Shown here piece after piece: positions 14,452 to 23,738 of a stretch of DNA of 24,530 bases. Position 1 is the first letter of the stretch. Each line of letters starts with the position of its first letter. The stretch is from positions 1-24,530 of the forward strand of contig CAZUXE010000022.1 in the NCBI GenBank assembly GCA_964624585.1, read 5' to 3'. The DNA is from CAZUXE01 sp964624585 (lineage in GTDB: Bacteria; Hydrothermota; Tepidihabitantia; B3-TA06). The notes under the pieces were generated by a model. That model made no database searches, was not told where the DNA came from, and saw only the letters and a program-made list of their open reading frames with translations. A program made the position numbers and the translations under genes.

Positions 14452-17160
14452 ATGGGAAACTTTATTTTATCTATTGTATTAGCGATACCGTTGTTCGCAC
14501 AAACCAATAAACAGGCTACGGTTTTGCCAATGCCGCTTAGTCCTGATATGATTGAGGAATTGAGGGCTTCTGGTGAACTGGAGCAAGTAATTGAGGTGTG
14601 GAAAGAATTTAATAATCAAAACGCATTTCTAAACTATGCACCAGCTCCTGTTGCTCCTATTACATCAGGGGCCGGAATTGCCATTCTTGTTGATTTTAAG
14701 GATAATAAAGCCGATACTTTGAATCATCCGCCCGCAGCTTACGACACGTTGCTTTTTAGCGTGGGGATAGTACCTACTGGTAGTATGAAAGATTACTATA
14801 TTGAAAATTCCTACGGTCAATTTAAGTTTAGCGGGACAACAGCTCCGCATCCTGATTCCGGTAGAGCCTGGTTCAGGCTAGAAAAAAGCTACGACTATTG
14901 GTCTACAAATCATGGGTTCACGCATTCTAGAGAATTAGCTAGAGAGGCTGTTAAATTGGCCGATCCATATGTTGATTTTGGAGAGTTCGACAATGATGGG
15001 CCTGACGGCATTCCCAATTCAGGCGATGACGATGGACTTATAGATGCAGTTTACGTGGTTCATGCAGGTCCAGGTTATGAGGAAAACCATTGCGGAAAGA
15101 TATGGTCGCATATGTCAAGCACTCACTATGAAACCAATGACAATTCGGCAAATGGCGGTAAGATAGCATTAAGTCGCTATTCTGTTCAACCTGAAGAAAA
15201 ATGCCGTGGTTCTTTAATTAATATGGGTGTTTTTGCACATGAATATGGTCATATCTTAGGTCTACCTGACTTATACGATTATGGATATGATTCAAAAGGG
15301 GTTGGCGCATGGACTATTATGGCAGGTGGTTCGTGGAATAATTCCGGTAAATCGCCTGCTCATTTTGACGCATGGTGCAAATCCAAGCTAGGTTGGGTAC
15401 AACCTATTAGGGTCAACAATTATTTGACAAATCTCAAGTTACCTCCGGTTGAATCCAATCCTGTAGTCTATCGTTTATGGACAGACGGCGATAGTCTTTC
15501 AAAACAATACTTCTTGGTAGAAAATAGGCAAAAAACAGGTTTGTTCGATTCTTACTTGCCTGGCGAAGGAATAATGATTTACCATATTGACGACGCTAAA
15601 CCTAATAATAATCAACAATATATCCCTGAACAACATTCTGGGAATAGCCATTATAAGGTTGCTGTAGAACAGGCTGACGGGAAATTCGCTCTGGAACATA
15701 ATGCAAGTTCAGGTGATGCTGGTGATCCATTCCCGGGAAGCTATAGGCGTCATGAATTCGCAGGCTTCCTTCCTTATCCAACAAGCAGAGACTACGATGA
15801 GCAAGATAGCAAAGTTGCTGTTTTATCCATTGAAGAATTGGAAAGTGATAGCATTTGCGTTGATTTAGATGTTGGTAGGCATCTTCCTTACTTTCGCTTT
15901 ATATCAGCGCGACAATCTGCAAATGGTAAGCCTAAAATAAAGCCAGGTGAGCAGGGAAATATATTTGTAACCCTTGAAAATATATGGGGTATCGGAAATA
16001 ACGTTGAACTTGAATTAACAATCGATAATTCCAATATCACAGTAACTAAATCGATATCAAAGCTGGGACAAGCTGCTTCTGGACAAAAAATTGACAACCT
16101 ATCAGATCCATTTACTATAAGTATAGACGCTAACGCTTCTGCTACAATCAAAACAAAAGCTTTACTCAAAATTACTGAAACTACAACCGGAATGGTTCAG
16201 AAATTTAAGTTCCCCTTAACCTTTGGATGGCCTGGTATACTCTTAGTAAGCGATGCTACAGATACATCGATAACTAAAACTTACATTAAAGTGCTTGATA
16301 ACATTGGTGTATCATACGAGGCCACAAGCTCTGAAGACATCAAGTCGCTTGAAGATATAATACTGACAAATGGGGTACGTGATTCTGTTGTAATTTGGTT
16401 TACTGGAACAGATACCTCCACATTGAGCAAGGAAGAGGAAAATTTACTTGCAAAATTCCTAAATTCCGGCGGTAAACTCATTATCTCCAGCGAAAATCTT
16501 GGTGAGTACCGTCATAGTTCTCAATTCTACACCAACAAATTGAAAGCTCAATTCCTTAAGGCCAAAGAAAAAGATGTTCTTCTGAACGGGACAGCCGGTA
16601 ACCCTATCACAACCTCTAGTGAAAAAATAGCTGTTATACCCTCATCTTCTAAATCTAAAGATGGTATTAAACCTACAGGAAATGCTGCATCAATATTTAA
16701 GTACACAAACGGCAATTCAGGCGCAATTATTGTTGAAGATAGCGTTAGTCAAATTATCTACATGGCCTTTCCATTCGAAGCCCTTGGAGGCAATCCTGAT
16801 ATTGTCCTTACCAAAGAAATACTTATGCGTAAATTCCTGCGTTGGTTCGGCTACACATTAGGTATTGCCGATGAAGCTGTGGCAAATGTTCCACATTCTG
16901 TCAGCCTTGATATAACTTCCCAAATAATTTCAAGGGGAAATGCGGTTCAGTTACAATTATTACTAGCCAAAACCGACAACGCCATAATTGCGGTATACGA
17001 TGGAACAGGACGCAGAATTGCCGAAAAAGATTTAGGCCTGCTCACTGCCGGTTCACATTTGTTAAATATTCCAACCGACAGAATGTCAAATGGCGTATAC
17101 TTTGCAGAAGTCAGGCTGCAAGACCAGCGGATAGCTACAAAATTTGTGCTAATTGATTAG
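14452..17160 (+). CDS. Secreted M6-family metalloprotease with sorting tail
   Basis: This 902-residue protein starts with the signal MGNFILSIVLAIPLFAQ. The M6 (immune inhibitor A-like) catalytic domain covers about 60-420. The zinc motif is H263-E-Y-G-H267-ILGLPD273, followed by the Met-turn region WTIMAGGSWNN. Calcium-type acidic loops occur before it (FDNDGPDGIPNSGDDDGLID). A beta-sandwich region at about 470-590 and a Rossmann-like segment at about 600-790 (GWPGILLVSDATDTS, VVIWFTGTD) follow. The last 85 residues (AVQLQLLLAKTDNAIIAVYD through FAEVRLQDQRIATKFVLID) resemble a Por/T9SS type-A C-terminal sorting domain, suggesting outer-membrane secretion and surface attachment. There is no ribosome site upstream, and the promoter places ATG at the transcript 5' end. 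No T9SS gene is in the window. Confidence 0.92.
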   Translation: MGNFILSIVLAIPLFAQTNKQATVLPMPLSPDMIEELRASGELEQVIEVWKEFNNQNAFLNYAPAPVAPITSGAGIAILVDFKDNKADTLNHPPAAYDTLLFSVGIVPTGSMKDYYIENSYGQFKFSGTTAPHPDSGRAWFRLEKSYDYWSTNHGFTHSRELAREAVKLADPYVDFGEFDNDGPDGIPNSGDDDGLIDAVYVVHAGPGYEENHCGKIWSHMSSTHYETNDNSANGGKIALSRYSVQPEEKCRGSLINMGVFAHEYGHILGLPDLYDYGYDSKGVGAWTIMAGGSWNNSGKSPAHFDAWCKSKLGWVQPIRVNNYLTNLKLPPVESNPVVYRLWTDGDSLSKQYFLVENRQKTGLFDSYLPGEGIMIYHIDDAKPNNNQQYIPEQHSGNSHYKVAVEQADGKFALEHNASSGDAGDPFPGSYRRHEFAGFLPYPTSRDYDEQDSKVAVLSIEELESDSICVDLDVGRHLPYFRFISARQSANGKPKIKPGEQGNIFVTLENIWGIGNNVELELTIDNSNITVTKSISKLGQAASGQKIDNLSDPFTISIDANASATIKTKALLKITETTTGMVQKFKFPLTFGWPGILLVSDATDTSITKTYIKVLDNIGVSYEATSSEDIKSLEDIILTNGVRDSVVIWFTGTDTSTLSKEEENLLAKFLNSGGKLIISSENLGEYRHSSQFYTNKLKAQFLKAKEKDVLLNGTAGNPITTSSEKIAVIPSSSKSKDGIKPTGNAASIFKYTNGNSGAIIVEDSVSQIIYMAFPFEALGGNPDIVLTKEILMRKFLRWFGYTLGIADEAVANVPHSVSLDITSQIISRGNAVQLQLLLAKTDNAIIAVYDGTGRRIAEKDLGLLTAGSHLLNIPTDRMSNGVYFAEVRLQDQRIATKFVLID

Positions 17161-17276
17161 ATTAAGTTTGATTGAGAGCGTAAGCAGATTTCGTTACCTT
17201 TGATATCAAACACGACTAAGTTGCAAGGGTAATGTCCCTTACTTTGACTGTCAGTCAACTCGGGGTGGAATATTTT
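17161..17276. other. Convergent intergenic region with two small palindromes
   Basis: It lies between the M6 stop and the holB stop. It holds AAGGG/CCCTT (17225-17240, 6-nt loop) and TTGACTG/CAGTCAA with a single central T (17244-17258). Neither has a convincing T-tract, so any terminator role is weak. Confidence 0.4.
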
Positions 17277-18311
17277 TTAGGTGAATTTAAGTCCAGTTAT
17301 GTATTTATAAAGAAATAGTGGCGGAGTGGGATTCAAACTTACCCGCTCTGCCATTTTCTCAGTATACATTATATTATGCACAAGAGAGGTTCGCGATATT
17401 TTTTCAGAAAGCGGTTTTACTACTTTCGCTAAAGCGTTCCACCTTGGGAATCTGCCGGTTTTTGCCAAAACTGTCCATCTGAAAACGGTTGCGAAAGAAG
17501 ACATTACTGAAGATATATCTACCCGAAAACCAAGGCTGTCAATAAATTCTAATATCCCTGGATAAGAAGATTCCGGATTTAGTAAATATTTTAGAACTCG
17601 CGGTGCAATAACGCTCTCTGCTTCTTTCAAGAACATAAATGCCTTCTTAAGGTTGCCGAAAGAAATATCAACAGCTAAATCGACATCGTCTTCTGAAAAG
17701 CCCTCATCCAGAATTACTTCCCTCATAGCCTGCTCAGGTAAGGCATTAAACCTAACAAGTTTACATCGAGATTTTATAGTAGCCGGTATGGCAAAAGGAC
17801 GCGATGTAGTAATAACAATTACAGTCTGCGACTGAGGTTCCTCAAGGGTTTTTAAGAAAGCGTTTGCCGCTTCGTCGCGAATTCTATCAAAGTCAAACAA
17901 TAGAATTGCTCTACGAGTAAGAACACGCGGCGGATAAAACATTTCTCTGCGTAGATTTCTTATTTGAGCAATTGAGATAACCCAACTTGGTTTTAGTTCC
18001 GGAGATATTTTTCCAAGCGCGTAGTTTTCGCGCTCTTCTATTAATTCCTGCATCCATTTTTCTTTTCCCTTCGCAGGCTCTGCACGAAAAGGAAACAAAG
18101 GCAATACATCAGGATGAGCTAAGGAGCCTATATCTTCAAAAAATGAACGTGGATTTATGGCTGCTGCAAAAAGTATAGCCGCGGTGCGCTTGCCAACGCC
18201 ATCAGGGCCAGAAAATATATATCCTCCGCTGGGAAATTGACTCGCTTTTTGCAAAAACTCGGCAACCCTTTCCTGTCCCTTTAATTGACTAAGCACTTCT
18301 GTATTAGACAT
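17277..18311 (-). CDS. holB: DNA polymerase III delta-prime subunit
   Basis: This 344-residue AAA+ clamp-loader subunit carries Walker A GPDGVGKR (35-42), the degraded Walker B region ILLFDFDRIRDEAANAFLKT and the SRC motif (KSRCKLVRF) with the trans-acting arginine. LEEP precedes it, as in DnaX/HolB proteins. The zinc-binding Cys4 module of DnaX is absent, and the length fits delta-prime rather than tau/gamma. A helical collar domain occupies about 210-344. The start codon follows the EnvC-like stop directly (TAGATG) without a strong ribosome site, so it is likely translated by coupling. It is last in the seven-gene run. Confidence 0.85.
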   Translation of the reverse strand: MSNTEVLSQLKGQERVAEFLQKASQFPSGGYIFSGPDGVGKRTAAILFAAAINPRSFFEDIGSLAHPDVLPLFPFRAEPAKGKEKWMQELIEERENYALGKISPELKPSWVISIAQIRNLRREMFYPPRVLTRRAILLFDFDRIRDEAANAFLKTLEEPQSQTVIVITTSRPFAIPATIKSRCKLVRFNALPEQAMREVILDEGFSEDDVDLAVDISFGNLKKAFMFLKEAESVIAPRVLKYLLNPESSYPGILEFIDSLGFRVDISSVMSSFATVFRWTVLAKTGRFPRWNALAKVVKPLSEKISRTSLVHNIMYTEKMAERVSLNPTPPLFLYKYITGLKFT

Positions 18312-19439
18312 CTACTTCAAATAGTTGATAGGGTTCATAAATTTAGCTCTCTTGCTGATAGAAAAATGCAGATAATCGGAGGCTTTGCCAAGCTTTTGTC
18401 CTCGACTTACCTTAGTATTCGTCGATACGGTAATTTTATCTAAATTAGAGTATATTGAATAATAGCCATCTTGGTGATCTACAATTACCAGTAATCCGTA
18501 TCCTGAGAACTCTCCTGCAACTTTCACAAGTCCACGTGCTATCGATTTTACACTCCTACCACCAGAGCAATCTATATCAATACCGTCATTAAAGGTCTTG
18601 GTTTTATACCGTGGATGAACTATTGTTCCGTAGGATGCTATAAGCTTGCGACTGGAAACCGGCCACGGCATATTCCCCCGCCCTTTTTCTATAACTGTAC
18701 CGGTTACTTTACGATTTGGGGATGTTGAGCCTTTTTTATCAAGCGACGCAATTAGCTTCGTTAATCTTTTACGTCTGGCATCAAGCTCTTTCACTAACTT
18801 TTCTTTCGATTTTTTAGATTTCTTGATATCAGAAAGCTTTTTCTGGTTGCGGCGTTTCGCTGAAGTCAAGGAATCTTGAGCGTCCCTTTTTTCGGAAAGT
18901 AATTTTGCTAACTCACGGTTGTAGAGAGAAAGGCTATCTTCCCGTTCCTCAAGCATCGATTTAGTATCAAGCAGTTGGTTAAACATTTTCTCTTCTGCTC
19001 TGGCCGCATAGCGAGTAAAATAGAGCCTGTCGTACACCTCAACTGCTGATGACGCCCCGAACATTACTTCAAGGTTGTAAAATTGTCCCCGTTTGTAAAG
19101 GGAGACAAGACGTTTTCTTAAATTTTCCTTACTGCCTTCCATTTCCGCTTCAAGAGAATCAATGGAGATTTCCAAGGAATCTATTTCATGCAGAACAACT
19201 CTCTGTGAATTCCTCAACTCCCCTACTAACCTACGAGTAAGTCTAACCTGTTCTTCCAGAAGTCGAATTTCTTTAAGAACCCCTTTTTCTTCGGTTTTGA
19301 GTTTTGAAATCTCCTTGCGCACTTTTTGCAATCGTTTTCGTATTGATGAAAGTTCACGCTGATGTTCAAGCTTAGATTTCGGTTGCATTACCAGAGGAAC
19401 AAGTAGGATAATGAATATCCAGGGTAGAATTCGTTTCAC
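18312..19439 (-). CDS. envC: EnvC-like murein hydrolase activator (degenerate LytM)
   Basis: This 375-residue periplasmic protein has a signal (about 1-20), a long coiled coil at about 22-130 and 160-235 with a small helical break, and a C-terminal LytM/M23 domain at about 260-375. The M23 active site is degraded: the first zinc His is D285 (FNDGID, D288 kept), the YAHL histidine is N332 (YSNL), and the first His of HxH is Y356 while H358 remains. This matches EnvC-type activators, which bind FtsEX and switch on cell-wall amidases instead of cutting peptidoglycan. The gene lies 2 nt after ftsX, which strongly supports the pairing. GTG is the start codon. Confidence 0.87.
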   Translation of the reverse strand: MKRILPWIFIILLVPLVMQPKSKLEHQRELSSIRKRLQKVRKEISKLKTEEKGVLKEIRLLEEQVRLTRRLVGELRNSQRVVLHEIDSLEISIDSLEAEMEGSKENLRKRLVSLYKRGQFYNLEVMFGASSAVEVYDRLYFTRYAARAEEKMFNQLLDTKSMLEEREDSLSLYNRELAKLLSEKRDAQDSLTSAKRRNQKKLSDIKKSKKSKEKLVKELDARRKRLTKLIASLDKKGSTSPNRKVTGTVIEKGRGNMPWPVSSRKLIASYGTIVHPRYKTKTFNDGIDIDCSGGRSVKSIARGLVKVAGEFSGYGLLVIVDHQDGYYSIYSNLDKITVSTNTKVSRGQKLGKASDYLHFSISKRAKFMNPINYLK

Positions 19440-19441
19440 TC

Positions 19442-20305
19442 TCAGAACCGCTTCAACTTAAAGGAATCAATAGCTAGACCTGAACCTATCCATCCAAAAA
19501 GAAGAGCGCATCCTGAAAGAACCGCAGCCATTTCCAAATAAGGAAAATTGAACTTACCTATTAGAGGCGAAAGAATCAGATGAAGAGCCAAAACAATTGC
19601 GTAAGATATAAGGCTTCCAAAGAATCCTTGGAAAAGCCCTTCAACAACATAGGGCGCTCTGATATTGCGCGGCGAGGCCCCCATTACCCAATAGAGATCA
19701 ATTATTCTGCGCCTATCAAGAATAGAAAATCTAGTGGCAAGCATTGTTAAAAGAACGGCGGAGAATCCAACTATCAGTAGAATAAAGAAATCGACACCTA
19801 GCAGTATATAAAGCAAACTGTTAAGCCTGGATAAAAGATTCCTGTCAACCCATATATCATCTACTCCCTTGTTTTTATAAACAGATAGCTTATGTTCTAA
19901 ATCCTCAAGCTTAGCAAGGGAACGATACTGAGGCGCAAGGTTGAGTCTGATTGAAGAAGGCAGTGGGTTTTCTTTAAGAATGTCAAGGAGTTCTGCATCA
20001 TTACCCAAATCTTTGCGGAACTCAGCAAGAGCTTGTGTGCTAGAAACAATTCGTCCGTCCTGTACCCCTTCAAAGCTTAGAAAATCTGCTAAAAGCTTTT
20101 CTGCATTTGCCTGTGGGCTTAAGAAAACAGCAACTTCGATACGTTCCTCTACATAACTTTTGAATGAAAGTAGGTAGAATGTACCCAGGGCGAAAACACC
20201 GATTATTGAAAGAACAACCGCAAAAACAGCAGCTGCGGCAAATGATATTCGTCTACCTTTGAAAAAAAGCCTTGCACCTTCGCCGATAATGTATCCGCCG
20301 CTCAT
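19442..20305 (-). CDS. ftsX: Cell-division permease-like protein FtsX
   Basis: This 287-residue inner-membrane protein has TM1 at about 20-46, an extracytoplasmic domain at about 50-155 (VFLSPQANAEKLLADFLSFE, a typical FtsX extracellular fold), then three helices at about 165-195, 215-240 and 255-280. It transmits ATP-driven conformational change from FtsE to the periplasmic activator. Its ATG overlaps the ftsE stop (ATGA), and the EnvC-like gene follows after 2 nt. The loop RRIIDLYWVMGASPRNIRAP is the conserved cytoplasmic coupling segment. Confidence 0.93.
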   Translation of the reverse strand: MSGGYIIGEGARLFFKGRRISFAAAAVFAVVLSIIGVFALGTFYLLSFKSYVEERIEVAVFLSPQANAEKLLADFLSFEGVQDGRIVSSTQALAEFRKDLGNDAELLDILKENPLPSSIRLNLAPQYRSLAKLEDLEHKLSVYKNKGVDDIWVDRNLLSRLNSLLYILLGVDFFILLIVGFSAVLLTMLATRFSILDRRRIIDLYWVMGASPRNIRAPYVVEGLFQGFFGSLISYAIVLALHLILSPLIGKFNFPYLEMAAVLSGCALLFGWIGSGLAIDSFKLKRF

Positions 20306-20952
20306 ACAAGTCCCTCTTCTTTCAATTGATAAACCCTACCTGGAAGAAATTGCAGAACCTCGTGTGCATGACTAACGGCAAGAATTGCTGTACCTTGATG
20401 ATTTATGTCACCCAGCAGCTTCAGCATTTCCTTTCGTTCCTTTTCATCAAGCGCGGAGAATGGTTCGTCAAGAAGAAGAACCTCAGGCTCTTTGGCTAAA
20501 GCCCTGGCTAATGCAATTTTTTGCCGTTGTCCTACCGAAAGCTCAAATGCACGCTTTGAAGCATACGATGCAGCGCCAACCTTTTTAAGATATTTATCAG
20601 CTCTGTTCTTTGATTCATCCCTTGAGTAGTCCAATGCTCGTAGGATAAAATAGATATTTTCAAGGGCGGTTCTGCTATCAAACAGCCTAATCTCTTGAGT
20701 AATTATACCTAAGCGACTACGCAGTTTAGCCAGTTTTTTTTCATTCAGAGAAGCTAAATTTTGACCGAGAACCGTGACTGTACCTTCGTCAGGAACAAAC
20801 TCTCCATATACAGTTTTCATAAACACTGTTTTGCCAATACCGGTTACCCCCAAAATCCATACCCATTCCCCTTTTTTTAGGTGAAGATTAATTCCAGAAA
20901 GAACCTTTTGCCGAGGGATAAAACTCTTGGATACGTTCTCAAGCTTTATCAT
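20302..20952 (-). CDS. ftsE: Cell-division ATP-binding protein FtsE
   Basis: This 216-residue ABC ATPase has Walker A GVTGIGKT (35-42), Q-loop TQEIRLF, the signature LSVGQRQK where LSGGQ is usual, Walker B VLLLDEPFSALD and the H-loop SHAHEV. It partners FtsX to drive the murein-hydrolase activator at the septum. AAGGA stands about 8 nt before ATG. It lies 39 nt after the transketolase C gene in the same run. The Gly-to-Val change in the signature is a small oddity that may not abolish activity. Confidence 0.93.
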   Translation of the reverse strand: MIKLENVSKSFIPRQKVLSGINLHLKKGEWVWILGVTGIGKTVFMKTVYGEFVPDEGTVTVLGQNLASLNEKKLAKLRSRLGIITQEIRLFDSRTALENIYFILRALDYSRDESKNRADKYLKKVGAASYASKRAFELSVGQRQKIALARALAKEPEVLLLDEPFSALDEKERKEMLKLLGDINHQGTAILAVSHAHEVLQFLPGRVYQLKEEGLV

Positions 20953-20991
20953 AAAGTTTCCTTAGCCACAGAAATTAGTTGTAACATCAAT

Positions 20992-21993
20992 TCAGGCATC
21001 TTGTTTTTCTGAAATTGCTTGTTTGATATCTGCCGCAATTGCTTCAGGAGTAAATCTGAAGTAAGACAGTAGAGCATTGCACTGACCTGATTCACCAAAC
21101 CTATCTTGCACCCCTATTCTTTTAAGTCTGGTAGGATAATTTTCAGAAAGAAAAGCCGCAACAGCTTCTCCTAATCCGCCTATAACAGTATGTTCCTCAA
21201 CTGTTACAATAAATCCTGTTTTAGCTGCAGCCTTATAAAGGGCTTTAGTATCAAGTGGCTTAACGGTGAACATGTCAATCACTCCAACAGATATACCATC
21301 GCGTGCAAGGATATCTGCAGCTTTAAGGGATGGAGCGACCATTAAACCAACAGCAACTATAACAGCTTGTGTACCTTCACGAAGGAGCTTAGCTTTACCT
21401 ATTTCAAAGACTTCATCATCTGCATATATCCTTGGCAGATTGGGACGAGTTAATCGCACGTACACTAAACCGGATTCCCGCTTTGCCAGTTCCATGATAA
21501 TTTTATATGTGGAAATATCATCACACGGAGCGATTACTGTGCTGCCCGGGATAATGCGAACCAAGGCCATATCTTCAATACATTGATGTGAGGCACCATC
21601 TTCGCCAACCGATATACCTGAATGGGTTGCAACGATATTCAAACGAATACCTGAATATGCCGCAGAGTTACGAATTTGCTCCCATGGTTTACCGACAGCA
21701 AACATGGCAAATGTTGATGCAAAAACCAGCTTTCCGGTAGAAGCAAGTCCCACAGCAGTATCTATCATATCAGCTTCGGCAATGCCCATATCAAAAAACC
21801 TGTCGGGGAAAGCCTTACGGAAACGGGCTGTTTGGGTTGAAAGCGCCAAGTCGGCGTCAAGTACCACTACGTCTTTACGGCTACGTCCCAGTTCAAGAAG
21901 CGCTTCACCGTAAGCCTTTCGCAACGCATATTTCTTCTCTTCCATCGGAGGCTGTCCTTTCTCCACTACTCGTTTAACTCCGCCAGTGCCCAT
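20992..21993 (-). CDS. Transketolase, C-terminal subunit
   Basis: This is the Pyr and C-terminal half of a split transketolase. GISVGEDGASHQCIEDMALVR and IPGSTVIAPCDD are the conserved pyrimidine-binding features, and EEHTVIGGLGEAVA marks the C-terminal domain. It acts with the adjacent N-terminal subunit to move two-carbon ketol units between sugar phosphates with TPP. ATG 21993 has GAGGAG 5 nt upstream and overlaps the preceding gene by 28 nt, giving 333 residues. ATG 21945 (MEEKKYALRKAYGEAL) gives the more usual family N-terminus and 317 residues, with a weaker AAGGA. The true start is open. Confidence 0.93.
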   Translation of the reverse strand: MGTGGVKRVVEKGQPPMEEKKYALRKAYGEALLELGRSRKDVVVLDADLALSTQTARFRKAFPDRFFDMGIAEADMIDTAVGLASTGKLVFASTFAMFAVGKPWEQIRNSAAYSGIRLNIVATHSGISVGEDGASHQCIEDMALVRIIPGSTVIAPCDDISTYKIIMELAKRESGLVYVRLTRPNLPRIYADDEVFEIGKAKLLREGTQAVIVAVGLMVAPSLKAADILARDGISVGVIDMFTVKPLDTKALYKAAAKTGFIVTVEEHTVIGGLGEAVAAFLSENYPTRLKRIGVQDRFGESGQCNALLSYFRFTPEAIAADIKQAISEKQDA

Positions 21994-22820
21994 TTTAACT
22001 CCTCTTCAGTAGGCGCCCTACCGTGAAATTCCAAATTGTTTTCCATAAACGATACGCCTTTCCCTTTCACCGTATGAGCAATAATTGCCGTAGGTTTGCT
22101 GGTTTCGGCTTTAGCCAGACGAAACGCGGACAGGAGATGTTTGAAGTCATGTCCGTCCACATTTACTGTTTGCCATCCAAAAGCCCTGAATTTATCATCA
22201 ATAGGATCTATATTCATTACTTCAACAGTGGGACCGTCAATTTGAAGTCGGTTCTTGTCAACTATTGCAGTCAAGTTTGCCAGCTTGTAATGAGAACTGC
22301 TCATTGCCGCTTCCCAAATTTGCCCTTCCTGACATTCACCATCTCCTAAAAGAACGTATACCCTTGATTGGATATCGTCTATTCTGTTACCCATGGCCAT
22401 ACCGTTTGCTAAAGATAGTCCATGTCCCAGAGAACCGGTGCAAATTTCAACACCAGGCGTTTGAAGACATGGATGCCCCTGTAGTAATGATCCCAACTGC
22501 CTTAGGGTATCAAGATGTTTTGAAGGAAAATACCCACAGTCGGCTAGAATAGCGTAAAGGGCGGGTGCGGCATGTCCTTTTGACAATACGAAACGATCAC
22601 GGTTTTTCCAGAAAGGTTCTGCCGGACGATGTTGCATAACATGATAATAAAGGGCAACCAGAATATCCATAGCCGACAAAGATCCGCCGGTATGTCCCGA
22701 TTTCGCTTTAGACAGCATTCTTAAAACGCTACTGCGAAGTTTACGGGCTTTCATAGTCAGCTTCTCCACCACCTCGGGCGGAGTCTCCAGTGGAGTGAAG
22801 TCAAAACTGGGCTTTTCCAT
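21966..22820 (-). CDS. Transketolase, N-terminal subunit
   Basis: This 284-residue TPP-binding half carries SGHTGGSLSAMDILVALYY, SKGHAAPALYA, CTGSLGHGLSLANGMA and the metal/TPP motif GDGECQEGQIWEA followed by KNRLQ. Together with the C-terminal subunit it makes a complete enzyme of the non-oxidative pentose phosphate pathway, supplying erythrose-4-phosphate and ribose-5-phosphate. The pdxA stop abuts its start (TAAATG), and GAGGAG lies 5 nt upstream. Confidence 0.95.
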   Translation of the reverse strand: MEKPSFDFTPLETPPEVVEKLTMKARKLRSSVLRMLSKAKSGHTGGSLSAMDILVALYYHVMQHRPAEPFWKNRDRFVLSKGHAAPALYAILADCGYFPSKHLDTLRQLGSLLQGHPCLQTPGVEICTGSLGHGLSLANGMAMGNRIDDIQSRVYVLLGDGECQEGQIWEAAMSSSHYKLANLTAIVDKNRLQIDGPTVEVMNIDPIDDKFRAFGWQTVNVDGHDFKHLLSAFRLAKAETSKPTAIIAHTVKGKGVSFMENNLEFHGRAPTEEELKWALAELNE

Positions 22821-23732
22821 TTAACTCCTCTGCAATAAATAAGCCAGCCTTATGGCGGCAATTATGCTTTCAGGATTTCCTTTATCTTGCCCTGCAATAT
22901 CAAATGCGGTTCCATGCAAGGGGGAAGTGCGTACAAAGGGGAGTCCCCAGCTAACATTCACTCCCTTGCCTTGAGCCATCAATTTAGCAGGTATCATGCC
23001 TTGATCGTGATACTGAACAAGAAATCCGTCTACTTCCTCAAGATGAGTATGAAAGGTATCAGCCGGATAGGGGCCTGAAATGTCCATACCCTTATCATTA
23101 GCTATCTCCACAGCTTCAGCAATTTTCTCATCTTCACCGCAGGAAAATTCAAAACAATGCGGATTTAATCCCAATACGGCAATTTTGACGTTACGTTGAT
23201 GTAGGGTTGAAAGATAGTCGTCAAATAATTCTATTTTTTTAAGTACTAGCTCTACATTAACAATATCAGGCACATCACGTAAAGCTAGGTGCGTAGTTGC
23301 AAATGCAAAAGAGACATAGGGTGAATGGGCAATCATAAGTATATCCTCAACGTCAAAAGCGCGAGCGAGATATTCCGTATGACCTGTAAAATCGGCATTA
23401 ATTAATTGAATAGCTTCTTTATTTACCGGCGCGGTCACAAGCGAGGTTATTTTACCTTCTTTAAGTAACTCTATGGCCTTATCTAAAGCAATCAAAGCCA
23501 TGCGTCCTGCTTCACGTTGCACTATGCCGTATTCAAATTCAACTTCACCAACGTCAACTACGTTAGGGAGCGAAAAACGTTCTCCCAAAATTTGCATGGT
23601 TGCGGTTAGAATACTCTTGGAACCAATAATTGTCAAGTTGGAGAATTCCCCTCGAAGCTGGGATAACGCTTTAACAACTATTTCGGGACCTATTCCAGCT
23701 ACATCGCCTAGAGTGATACCGATACTTGCCAC
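22821..23732 (-). CDS. pdxA: 4-Hydroxythreonine-4-phosphate dehydrogenase
   Basis: This 303-residue protein oxidises 4-phosphohydroxy-L-threonine with NAD+ in the deoxyxylulose-5-phosphate-dependent route to pyridoxal phosphate. Conserved elements are ITLGDVAGIGPEIVVKAL, TAPVNKEAI, GHTEYLA, VQYHDQGMIPAKL and SPLHGTAFDIAG, with the metal-binding histidines in the last three. It is somewhat shorter than the E. coli enzyme. GTG 23732 is the start: TAA lies two codons upstream in frame and there is no ribosome site. The -10 ends 6 nt before GTG, so the mRNA is probably leaderless. It is first in the seven-gene run; transketolase next door makes its distant precursor erythrose-4-phosphate. Confidence 0.95.
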   Translation of the reverse strand: MASIGITLGDVAGIGPEIVVKALSQLRGEFSNLTIIGSKSILTATMQILGERFSLPNVVDVGEVEFEYGIVQREAGRMALIALDKAIELLKEGKITSLVTAPVNKEAIQLINADFTGHTEYLARAFDVEDILMIAHSPYVSFAFATTHLALRDVPDIVNVELVLKKIELFDDYLSTLHQRNVKIAVLGLNPHCFEFSCGEDEKIAEAVEIANDKGMDISGPYPADTFHTHLEEVDGFLVQYHDQGMIPAKLMAQGKGVNVSWGLPFVRTSPLHGTAFDIAGQDKGNPESIIAAIRLAYLLQRS

Positions 23733-23738
23733 ATGGGT

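Noticed and set aside
17225..17258. Bidirectional terminator between the M6 and delta-prime genes
   Set aside because: The two palindromes lack T-tracts on either strand, so I left them as unassigned structure.
17305..17352. tRNA-like 3' end on the minus strand (TTTGAATCCCACTCCGCCA)
   Set aside because: The five bases before the loop do not pair with CCCAC, there is no cloverleaf upstream, and the stretch encodes the expected C-terminus of the delta-prime subunit.
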